This document shows positions 34,714 through 45,339 of a stretch of DNA of 64,000 nucleotides, piece after piece; position 1 is the first letter of the stretch, and every line of letters starts with the position of its first letter. The notes below the pieces were generated by a model. It ran no database searches, was not told the DNA's origin, and saw nothing but the letters and a program-made list of their open reading frames with translations. The position numbers were made by a program, and so were the translations under genes. The stretch is from Taiwanofungus camphoratus (taxonomy: Eukaryota; Basidiomycota; Agaricomycetes; Polyporales; Taiwanofungaceae): NCBI GenBank assembly GCA_003999685.1, contig CP021223.1:1798001-1862000 (forward strand). The letters are read 5' to 3'.

Positions 34714-35803
34714 TGCTGTTGCTTGGAACCGAGGTGCATTAGATAAAGGCTTACAACAATCTTTTTCTGGGTGACTTCCGTGCGTCTGAGGCCTTGTCGA
34801 TTCTATCTCGAACACAACCCAGTGCTCACTTAGTTGATTGGCATGTATGCATAAGGTCAGTTACTCTCTGATGTCATCGATTGTGCTTGGGAGGGATGAA
34901 TTGACAAATTTGTAAACGTGATCATCCGCTAGCGGCGTCGTTTCTGTGGGCAGGTAGGTGAGAAATGCAAGTCAGAGTAATGTGTGCTTGAACTCCTCAA
35001 TTCTCCTTATGGAGCTTTAGGCAATAATTGACACGACGGGACACGTCGGTGCGACAAGGTAATTATTTGTGACTCTGTGGGATTTATCGACACTCAGATT
35101 GTACACGGCCTTTGAGGGGTACCATTCGGACCAATTTCATGGCGTCAACTGATCCAAAAGTAGTCTTCACCAGTTATGCGATCCTACCCTGTCCGAACGC
35201 CTACGATGAAGGCTGGAGTACTGTATTCACATGAGTTCTGCTCCGAAATGCGTGGCAGGGACTTAATATCAACATCCCTCTCGCTCGTTGCACACTCTGG
35301 TTGCCTGAAATCTGTTAGAATAAAGCACACTGCTGTACAAACGCATGCAGCAGCTCATGGTTTTCTTTATATAAAGATCTTCTGTGTTTTATCCAAGGTG
35401 CTATAGCCAAGTGGTTACGGCAACAGATTAGAGGGGTTTTCTTGGTCTTGTTGGCAGGAATCGAACCATCCATTTGTTCTCCTCGAGCGGATATTGAAAT
35501 CAGCGTCGGCGGCTGCCAGAATAGGAAGGAGGCAAGAAGGGAGGAATGCAACCTGCAGTGCCCATTGATGCGAATTTCACGAACTCTTGTGGCGCGACCT
35601 GTCTTGCGACAATCTCTGAAAGGCAGATATGGATTACGTAGTGCATTGTTGCTATGACGATGGCAATTTATCATGGTCAATGCGAAAGACGAGGATGACT
35701 CGTCAAAAAGTCGTAAAACTCGTGTCAACACTAGACATTATTAGGGACCTCCCATGCCGTAATCTTAAGTACTTTGTCTTGACTAATGCCATTACGCTAA
35801 ATA
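34714..35803. other. Intergenic, about 1.1 kb
   Basis: Between two convergent genes. No protein gene recognised. It contains a tRNA-like patch at 35397-35470. Confidence 0.45.
35397..35470 (+). other. tRNA-Ser-like relic
   Basis: The 5' half looks like a tRNA: a GCCAAGTGGTTACGGC D-arm (A-box-like) followed by ACAGATTAGAG, which could be an anticodon stem and AGA loop. The 3' strand of the anticodon stem is not found and the T-arm appears as the reverse complement of a B-box (GGAATCGAACC). It therefore cannot fold as a normal tRNA. A tRNA-derived SINE head or a decayed tRNA gene is possible. Confidence 0.25.
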
Positions 35804-38010
35804 TCAAAACCATGTATCGCTGGATGGTGGTACAGTATGGCTGGGCACACTGGCAGGAGGAATGGGGGCAGTTCGAGGAGCGCGCAATGGGCTATAGCTA
35901 GGAGAGGTAGTCGACTCTTGGGTGTAGAAACTGCTGTTGTCCAATGAGATGCGTTCGAATGCTTCCGGTGTTAGACCAGGGGGACTTTGGACCCCTACAT
36001 TGCTGGATACGGCATCCGGTGCTAGGAGTATGTGGTCCACTACCATAGACTGCACTTGGACGGTGACTTGGGCGCCCGAGTCCGAGTCTGATACTGAACT
36101 CGAATCCGAGTCAGGACTGTCGGCGTGCTTGAATATTCTATCGTGAAGGTCAACCTTTCGTATTGCATCATCCCCAAATTCGAGCTTCTCCACATCGAAT
36201 TTTTCCGCGTCGCGCTGTTCTATATCGAAATCGAATGCTTGACTGTCAGGTGTCTTCATGCCGAAGGTAGATGTTTTGTCAGATCCATCTGTGGTCTTTC
36301 GTCGATTGAGCCACAGGCCGACGGATCTGGGAAGCACGCTATGTTTGGGGAGGACACGACGTGTAGCAGCGAACAAAGTCACATTCACAAGTCCTTATCC
36401 CAGAGTGTGAGTTGCAACATCTGCAGAATGAGCGCGAGGTCGATGGTCGTACCTGACAACAGAAACACCGAGTCGCTGTCGAGCGACAATGTCAGGTCGG
36501 CCTTACGAGTGTAATGTCTCAGGACGAACCTGAAGAAGGTGACAGCATCGGGGACGTTGTGACCCGACCACTCCACGAAACGACACACTGCGATTGGAAG
36601 AATAAGTACAGTGTACGCAACCTGACATAATGATGAGCTGCGATGAAAGTCGTCACACGATGCTGCGAACGTACAGGATACCTGCAAGTGGCATTGTTCA
36701 GATTACGATTCATTCGAACGGATAATACACTCACAGCAACATCTGCTTTGCAACGGAGACACTGCGATCGTCGACGATTTGAGCCACAGTTGGATCACGA
36801 CGAAAGCGTAGGCCGTGGGGGCTGATGTTACCACGTAACTTCAGAAGCACGAGCGTGTACAATACAAAACTAAGGACAGCAGAGAAGAACAACTACGAAG
36901 ACAAGTAAGCGTCTCATGCATCTGATTATCTACCGCGGCCTTACCCACATGTAATCCAATCTAACTCAATATTCATGCTTAGCCAGGAGCTAGGTCGCAG
37001 ACAAAACGAGTGTACGCACGTCACACGCTCGACGGGATATCCATTCGAGATCCAGCACCAGTATCCCGAGAGACCGACTGTGATGCGTCAATGCATAGGC
37101 ATATACCATAGAAGCAGTGGTACCTACAGAAAGCATCATTCACCCTTTGTCTAGCGGGTCCAATGATAAGAATGATTCCAACAAGGCCCCAACCTGCCAC
37201 AAGGGTTGCAAATAGCACATATTGACGCATATTCCAGCGGAGAAAGATGATTAAAAAGGTGTGCAATGCAATAATCTATTGATCACCGTTAGGTTGCTCC
37301 TCCAGGGTCTCGGCTGTTCGATAATTCATTGACAAAAACTTACCAATGACCTGATAGATGTATTAGTTACTCACCAGACTTCTGGCATTGAAATCACACT
37401 CACCAAATAGATGTGGACACATCCGCCACTTGTTTGACAATGCCTAAAGACCATTTGTCAGTGCCTTCCATATTAAATCCCTCTCTAAATGCTTGGCCAA
37501 CCTTGTGCAGTGCAGAAAGGCTCATAAGTAACAGCCATCTCTACGTACCACCTCGCATTCATGATGGATCCCATAGCTTTATGAATTGTTAGAAGCGCAC
37601 ACTGGCTACCTTAATAAAGTGTACCTTGGATTAGATCACAAAGAAGGAGTGATACAAAATATGCGGCAACATGACTCCGGAAAAATAAATTGGGGTTAAC
37701 GGATTTCCGAGTATTCCAAGCAGAAATCTGGCAGTGATGCATTTCATGGTCAGGACCCAGGTAAGGACCATGTATCACGCGCATCTTACCACTAAAACAG
37801 TCAAGAGGCACACGACTGCGAGCGCTGAAATGGACGATATTAATATCAAGACCTGCAACACGCAGGTGTTAAATGACTGCCACGAGTGGAACACAAGCTC
37901 GGCTCAAAATCAAAGAAGCGCACCAGTACGCCATGGGATTGTCCAACGGTATAATCAACCCTTCTCAGGGAATCATTCCCACTCGGAAGCTTCGATCCAA
38001 CTTCAATCAT
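35804..38010 (-). CDS. Seven-transmembrane receptor-like protein (cAMP-receptor/Git3-type)
   Basis: Highly split gene starting at ATG 38010. Exons traced in phase: 38010-37930, 37852-37790, 37727-37625, 37576-37502, 37443-37404, 37350-37344 and from 37275. Later exons include 36960-36945, 36892-36735 and 36681-36675, and the last exon ends at 35804. Seven helices can be read: VLILISSISALAVVCLLTVL; AAYFVSLLLCDLIQAMGS; VADVSTSIWSLIIALHTFLI; YVLFATLVAGWGLVGIILI; LFFSAVLSFVLYTLVLL; YTVLILPIAVCRFVEW; and FLLSGLVNVTLFAATRRVLP. An extracellular GYWCWIS motif precedes helix 5. This fits basidiomycete GPCR-like proteins related to nutrient/cAMP receptors; ligand unknown. The ~150-residue C-terminal tail is acidic, Ser-rich and cytosolic. 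One junction near 37050-37095 needs either a 29-nt intron or another solution, so that part is unresolved. Confidence 0.78.
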
Positions 38011-38885
38011 TTTTACAACACCCAACCACTTGAATGGTCTTGAGATTACAAAATGGGCTTAGAATTTAAAGTTAAAAAGCTAGACACTGAGAAAAGGAAC
38101 TTAAGGGCCAGCCCTTGAAAGAAAAGAAAAGAAAAGGTCGAAAACGTGAAGAACGAAACGAAGGGGAGGAGGACGAGGGCACCACGGCTTCGACTGAACA
38201 TCACGACATGTTTTTGGTGCTGCTGGACGCTCCACATCACACGATGTGTTTCACGTTCCTGGTTGATACGACAGTGCCTGGTGGTCGCGCTCGGATAGCC
38301 TAATGTTCTTTTATGGTATATAAATTTCCTTATACGACGAGGATCTGAAACCGGATGTCTGCTCGACACCACTTTCAAACATCAGACAATCATTCGTCGC
38401 GAGGCGGTTCAGCGGTCACACATAGCACTGAGCGCTCAGATTGTGCTGCGGTCTGACGCATGTAGAAATGAACGTTAACCATGATGGGAGTGCAGACATG
38501 GCTGAACAACTTCAGGATTATAAGAGTCACATACAAAAGTCCTCACCGGTATCGCGATGCAATTAACTCTATTTGAATATCTCACTGAGCTTTCGGATTG
38601 AATGGCAAAAAGAGAATCTACACACCATTTACAGTATTCTTCTTCTTATAGTGATATTTATGGTGCTATTCAAGTGGCCTTCAACTCCCAGACATCATCC
38701 CTATTCACGAGAATGTGCTTGCTGATCTCCGCGTTGTCTCCTTCTCGGTTCCCTATTGCAAAAGAGGAAGTAAGAAAGTCAGTAAGCGAAGCACTATCCT
38801 CCATTTCCGTCCGCCTGAAATGCAGCAACGAGCGATTGGGAACTGTGTTTATTATCGCCCAGACGAAGCTGTGACCACAAGCTTC
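38011..38885. other. Intergenic, promoter of the receptor gene
   Basis: No gene recognised. Contains a short (GAAAA)n microsatellite around 38117-38136 followed by purine-rich sequence. Short frames at 38602-38936 have no domain. Confidence 0.45.
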
Positions 38886-40073
38886 TTAAAACAAGACGGA
38901 AGAATTCAGCAGAGGGTAGTACAATACTCCGAGTAAGGTGAATGAAGGTCGAGCAAGAGCTGCAAGCGTTACATTGAGATCACGAAAGCAAGTGAGAATC
39001 TGCAACGCTGATGAGTCTGAGACCGTTATGTCACTAACTAGTTTACTGACCAAGAAATAGCCTATCCCATCACTGCAAAGCACTTTCACAATTGGCATTT
39101 GCGCTATCCGGGGCCGATCAAGCCATTCAATGATGTCGAGACCAACACAAACATATCAAACAACATCTAGGGGTATCCTGAACACAAATGACACTCCAGT
39201 ATAAACAGAACCATACCGGACATACCAAACTGCGACCAGAGGCGCGTAGTTTTGGGCGTGATACACATTCGTGCAAAGGGATACCAAGTAACAGTCGCTT
39301 TCCATACATTGCCAGTTACGTATCGATATTTGTAATCGCGTGTATTATCTGACTTACGGATTAATAAGCGTTAGAATCATGGTTGTCACTTGGGCAGTGA
39401 AACCCACAACGAAGCCCGCTGTCATAAACATTAAAACAAGCTTGTCACTTATCAAGTTCACGGACTAAAGCGGTGTCAAGAGTTCAAGACTTACAGACCT
39501 ATACTCCCATAGAATCACCACACGAAATAATATCAGTATATTCGCGACGCCGACTGAGACTACTACAATCATGGAGCAGGTGAAGAGAAGTTGCCGGCAT
39601 CTAGAGGGATTTTAGGAAGGTGAACGTATACAAAATACGCTCATGGACTGACCCCTACAGCACAGAACAACGTAAGTCTAATTCACGATAACTCTCAATA
39701 AAGGCTTTTATCTACCAGATCCGTAAAAAGATCTCCAACGAAACCACACATCTCTGCAAGCCACAGCACACAGGTTAGACCAGAATCGCGGCAAAGAAGC
39801 AAGCACTAACCCGAAGCAACGGCAATAAGAGTTCCCAGAACAAGATACCGATTGAAAAGGAAGGTGTATTTCACAAACGAAGCGGGTGCACACCATATAA
39901 GGCTCACTTCATCCGCAAACGTCAAGCTATGGTCGTAAAAAAAGAATGACAAGGCCAGCCACTATAGACTCCCGTCTCTTCCGTCACTTGACGTTCATCT
40001 CGGAAGCTAGAGATCTGCACATACCTTCCAAGTACCTGGTAGCATTGGCGTCCAAGAGGGTTGATATGTCCAT
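38886..40073 (-). pseudogene. DUF6533 family membrane protein, frameshifted in this sequence
   Basis: The start ATG at 40073 gives MDISTLLDANATRYLE, then an intron, then VAGLVIL. The following DUF6533 core reads YDHSLTFADEVSLIW and KYTFLFNRYLVLGTLIAVAS, but in the next frame. The switch falls in a run of seven T (minus strand, about 39937-39943); the family reading would need six. Later exons read on well: EMCGFVGDLFTDL, CRQLLFTCSMIVVVSVGVAN, SDKLVLMFMTAGFVVGFTAQ, and the last block with DRPRIAQMPIVKVL ending at the stop at 38886. These are multi-helix membrane proteins frequent in agaricomycetes, of unknown function. A real frameshift or a homopolymer sequencing error are both possible. A LINE inserted about 430 bp upstream. 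Confidence 0.7.
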
Positions 40074-40493
40074 CACAGACGGATATACCAAGACCTGCAA
40101 CTAGAAGAATATTGTAATCAGTGTTGAAACCTGACGCCTTGATCAGTCTTGGAAAGTGGGAAATACGGGTTCCTGATTCTTAAGGAGACGTCATGACCAG
40201 CAAGTGTTCAAGGTGACAGACAGTTCGATGTGTAGAGGCCTCTCGGAAGCACTGAGGCTCCATTGAGATGTCGAACTCTGGCAGCCCCGAGAAGTCAAGT
40301 CGGCAGTCGTCCCAAATCAAGTTCAGCATGATCACGATACACGAAAGGGAGGTCATGCCACTACACTCAATGGCTCCATGACCATCCGTACACATTGAAA
40401 GGTTGAATGATACCAGAAGAGCAAGGTAGAACTTACGCCCTGTCTCCGTCACGGTTCAGACTGGCATTCGCGGGGAGTTCGACTGTCCAGCGT
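40074..40493. other. Upstream region of the DUF6533 gene, ending at a LINE
   Basis: Likely leader and promoter DNA, cut on its distal side by LINE copy 1. No separate gene is seen; the nominal minus-strand frame at 40180-40452 has no domain. Confidence 0.5.
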
Positions 40494-40504
40494 CGACGTC
40501 CAAG
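40494..40504. repeat. Target site duplication, LINE copy 1, 3' side
   Basis: CGACGTCCAAG directly precedes the T-run and recurs at 48029-48039. Confidence 0.85.
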
Positions 40505-40817
40505 TTTTTTTTTTTTTTTTTTTTTTTTTTAATTCTTCAGGTTTATACTCCATACGACATGTAGAGTAATAATGATAGTAAGTGGGCATCCGCGCCCGCA
40601 TGAGCGGCACACCTACAGTTTTCAGTGGCCTCGTTATGTGGCGTGGGCATATAATCCAACAAGGCCTGCAAAAGGAGGGGTACAGTCATCCATAGGAAGC
40701 CATACCCGACCCCCGCCCGACCCGCTTTTCACGCTCTGTGTGTTTACTCGGCCCGGTAATCCCGTTCTGTCAGTAAATCACTTAAGGAACTGAGTGTAGC
40801 CCTACAGGTTTCAGGCC

Positions 40818-43800
40818 TCAGTTATCGTTCGGATAGACGTGGGGGTCATCGCGGATACTGGGTTCCGCTATCCCCTCATCTATCCAATTATGGTACATTT
40901 CAAACGCCTTTGCTTCGGCGTCGTACCACTCGCAGAAATCCCGGTACTTTCCACTCAGGGCTGTGGTCATACCGGGATCTAAATGTCGGTCCGCATGGAA
41001 CCGCTGCCAGGCCGCTTGTCTTCCGACAGTGTGGCACATAAGACGGGCACGAGTGAATGTTCTCGTGCACGCCGCTTCAGCTTCAAGCAGAGATTCTGCT
41101 AAAATCTCCGCCCAATCAAATGTGGAGACCATCGGGTTGAGCCAAAGGAACTCCATAATGTCATCCGGGGTCCATCCCCTTTGTTCAGGGGGCCCCATCA
41201 GAAGCGGATCACGAGGACCCTGTTGGCGCTTCGTCCTGATCCAGAATGGACAGTCAAAGAGCACATGTTCCCTGGTTTCCTCCGCTCCGCATAAACAGAG
41301 GTGAGGGCCAGGGATATTGAATCTAGAGCGGTATTCACCGCCTGGAAAATGGTTGGTGAGCACGCGACACACACGTGCCACCTCCTTGTTGGACTTGCCA
41401 GCTACCTTCAAGACCCATGTGCCCTTAGCCGTGGTCCCGTGCAGCGGTAGGGCGTCCTCGGTTACTTTTCATAACCGTCAACCGCGATAGTTGGGATTGT
41501 CAACTAATGTCCCCCAACGCTTTTTGACCCTTGCCTTGACACGAGCAAGGGCCATTGTTTGTGAGATGAATTCCGGTTGGGGATCATCCAGTGCTTTCTT
41601 CGCGAGTTCGTCAACGAACTCGTTCTGAAAAATGCCTTTGTGGGATGGAACCCAAAAAAGGACAATGCGTCGGCGTTCGTCTGCATCGAGGAACGCTCGG
41701 ACGTGTTGAGAGGCCATGACCACCGCCATCTGCGATGGTCCAACCTCCAGCTTGAAAATTCGGTCGAGTGCCGATTGGTTATCGGAACAGACTATAAGGG
41801 TGGTGATGTGGGCAGGGACGTCACGGACCGCTTCACGCAGCCCGCGTGCCAATGCCAGCATCTCTGCATCGAAGCTCTGGACCTTACCGGCCCCAAACTT
41901 CCCATGGGCAACGTGATCTTCCCCATCAATGACGAGCCACGCGCTACCGGATCTCACTTGTGGCGCATTTGCATATGATCCATCAGTGAATAGCATTCGC
42001 CCTTCTGGCTGGGCCAACTGGCGCCAGAATTCCGGCCACCAGGTGAACTCCAACCAGTCGGCAAATTCTGGTAAGCTTTTGTTTGGACCTTTTCCATCCA
42101 AGAACACCCGCTCAAAACGATCAATGTACCGGTCCATGACCCGATCACCGGACCGCGCCTCCGGGTGGAGGGGTGCAAAGTCTTCTGATGACTGCCACCC
42201 GATGCGATCTATAAACGTCATGGGGGTGACAGCCTGTTTTTTGCCACGGCGCGAGTTAAGCGGCCATGGCGCAGTGATATTGGTGACGTTGGTCGCCCAA
42301 TAAGGTGGAAGAGCGGCCCTCATTGGGTGCCCTTCATGAACTCGCCGCGCTCTAAGCGCAGCTTTCTCCATGTATCGGTCAACCTGAATGTGGATGGGGA
42401 CCAACCCACCCAACATTTCCATCGCCCCGATCGGTGTGGTCTTAAAACAGCTGGTGATCCACCTAGCTGCTCTCAACTGAGCGGTCTGCAGTTCTTTTGC
42501 AGCCCATTTGAGACCCTTCCACTGTGGGTTCCACCACAATTGAGCGCCGTATAGCATCAACGGAACGACGTGCGCTATGTAGAGCCATCTTTTGTTGATG
42601 GGATGGAATCCGCGTGCTGAATTACCGAGCATGCGAAGTGCATTGCACGTGCTGGCCGCCTTATTAGCGTAAAACCGCACGTGTGCATGGAAACTAAGCT
42701 TGGGGTCTAAAAAGAACCCAAGATAGCGCATTGTGTCCTTTGCTCGCAAAGTGACGTCATGTCCATCAGTCCGAATGGTTAGATCTGGATCAAGGGGTCG
42801 GGAAGTCGAATACCCCTTCTGGCGCTTCCAGAAGTGCATCAACTCCAACTTATCTCCTTCGACGCCTAAACCTAAATGGTTCAGATCACCAACGAGATCA
42901 TGGAAGACATCCGCCAAAATGGCGTTGTTTTTCAAAACAAGGGCTTGCGGGCTGTCGTCAACAGCCTTCGGTGAAGCCGCCATGATGAGACCGTCGTCCA
43001 CATAGAACTGGGTCCTGGTGCGGCCCGGTTGTACCAAATGGACCGGCGCCCATTTGTATATTACCGGTGCAATATAAACCCCAGATAGAATTGGGGATAA
43101 ACTCGATCCTTGACCGACTCCGACATCAAAATCGGATGGATCGGTCAAGGTGCCATTGAACAAGAATCGGGTTTTTCTCCCGATCAAGTAATTTGCCATG
43201 AAATTGCAGAGTTTGCTATTGAAGCCCTGCTTTTGCATGATTCCTACCAGCGCATCATGGTTGATGGACGGGTAGAACTGTGACACATCGAGCAATAGCA
43301 CTGATGGGATAAGGTTGCGCGCCCATGCCTCTTTGACATTGTGCACTAGTTGAATGCCAGCGTCAGTGGTGCTATGCTGCATAGCCCCACCAAACTGGCA
43401 TGGGTGTAGGATTCCCCACTTCTGGGCATCCCACTGCATTCGTTTGGCAATGATCTTTTCGAACAATTTGCCAAAGCAATTGAGCAAGCAGATAGGCCTG
43501 TAAGCCTTCGCTAGCGTATAGTCCGGTTTGTTTGGTTTGGGTAAAACCACCGTAACAGACCGCTTGAATACGCTCGGATAAACCTCGAAATCAAGGCAAG
43601 CATTATAATACGCGTGCAGCCATTGCCGCACGTGTATACCGAGATCGGTCTCGATGCCCTCCTCAGAGTGCTCGATCCGGTCCACCATCCATTTTATCCA
43701 CATCCAGTTCACGTGATCGGGACCGGGTGTGGACATATTGCTAGTGGATTTGAGATTCTCACGAATCTCAAACTCACTAATGTCTGGTAAAGTCAACTCC

Positions 43801-45317
43801 TCCCTTTGAGGAATTTTGTCCACAAATGACAGATCCACCGGCCGTGGGTTGGCAGGCGTGAACTGAGCTTGGAATGCACGACTGAGATCAGCCGCACTTT
43901 GGACTGGCGCACCGTCAGCTTGCCGCAGCTGAATAGTGGCCTCTTGTCGTCTCGGCTTTGTCCAGGCAACGAAGTCCGAGATCAATTGAGGATTGGATTC
44001 ATCCATGATCCGATCAAAGTGTGCACACTTTGCCTGTTTCGTGGCAAGGCAGAGTGTTACACGTTGTTTATGCCATTCGGACCGAAGTTCGGCGGCAACA
44101 TCGTATGCGTCGGCAGTGGCCTGAGCGCCAGGTTCTGACTGATGACGTATATAGCGATACTGCCCAGACACCGCACTAAGGCGGTGCTGGGTGTTCGCCA
44201 GCTTAGTGGCTGCACGGGAGCATGCAGCATCCCACCATGACTTTGAACATTTGGATGGACGTTTTACTGCTGAAAACTCCATCCACAGTCGTTGGAGGTC
44301 TCGCTCAAGGCAGTCCCCCATTCGTTCAACGCCTTGAGCACTGCTGAAGTGTGTAGGGTAATCAACGAACAATTTCGCCGTTGCCGTCACGAATTGTTGG
44401 GCCGCATCGCCTGTACGAGGGATACCCCACACCGGTTCTGGCTCGACTTCAATCGGCATTTCCCACCGCAGGACCACGTGGTCGCTGTTGTGGCGATGTG
44501 ACATGAGTACATGAAGGTTTTGGCCTTTATAGTACACTGGGTTGATCCACACCAAGTCTATGACTCCAGGCGTGAGAGCGATGTTGTGGGAACGCCAAGT
44601 GACTGGACCGTCCTGGGTGTTCATCAAGACCAGATCGAGTTCAGCCTGGGCCAACTCAATAAGGCGATTTGAATCGGCGTAGTGCGGAGGCCGCACCCAA
44701 GATCCTGCAGCTCATGTATCCCACAATGGGTGTCGGAGATTGAAATCCCCGCACATACACGCAATGGGTGGAAGCGCGTTTATACGTGTTTCCAAATATC
44801 GGACAGCATCAAAGGTGTTGCTGTCATTGTACACGTTCAGGACATTAAAGTCTCCGGATGGAAGCTTGAGCGCTACCAGAAGGCAATCCTTATGGGAGAC
44901 GCTGTGAGTTACAACTTGCAGAGAGGCTGAAGCCCACCGCTTATTGACATAAACTGCGACCCGGGAATCTTTTGATGCCCCAAGGCACTTGAACGAGGCA
45001 TGGGCAGACGTATTCTCATACACCTCCCCGTCTCGTGACTTAGCTGAGGCCACATCCTTGATGCGACCCCAGTATATTTCTTGGATACAAATTAAATCAG
45101 CATCCCTGTGTCTTTCCAGCAAAATACCAGTATTTTCCGCCAATTTCTGGACATTTGCACTAATAATAGTGAGTATAGACCGATTATTCAGTTCATTCTC
45201 AATTTGTTCACCTCCGTCCATAGGGCTGGGTGTGCGGTTAGGGTCCGTTGCCTCTAATGGAGACTCAGATCTATCATGTGTGATATTTACAACCGAACTT
45301 TGCGGTGTACTATACAT
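40818..45317 (-). pseudogene. LINE copy 1 ORF2, endonuclease-RT-RNase H polyprotein
   Basis: From ATG 45317. The APE-type endonuclease shows ICIQEIYWGRIKD, LNVYND and CMCGDFNLRHPLWDT, then a TGA at 44712-44714 that copy 2 shares. It continues with HNSDHVVLRW at the end of the endonuclease. The reverse transcriptase is open: AYRPICLLNCFGKLFEKIIA, QFGGAMQHSTTDAG, LLLDVSQFYPSINHDALV, GQGSSLSPILSG and the catalytic FYVDDG. RNase H follows: LFTDGSYANAP, FDAEMLALARGL, CSDNQSALDRI, FVDELAKKALD. Two TGA codons near 41465-41480 separate this from the C-terminal region with CLCGAEETREHVLFDC, a zinc motif common in LINEs. Copy 2 lacks those two stops, where it has CGA and TGG. Confidence 0.88.
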
Positions 45318-45339
45318 AGGCAACTATAGGATTATCCAC

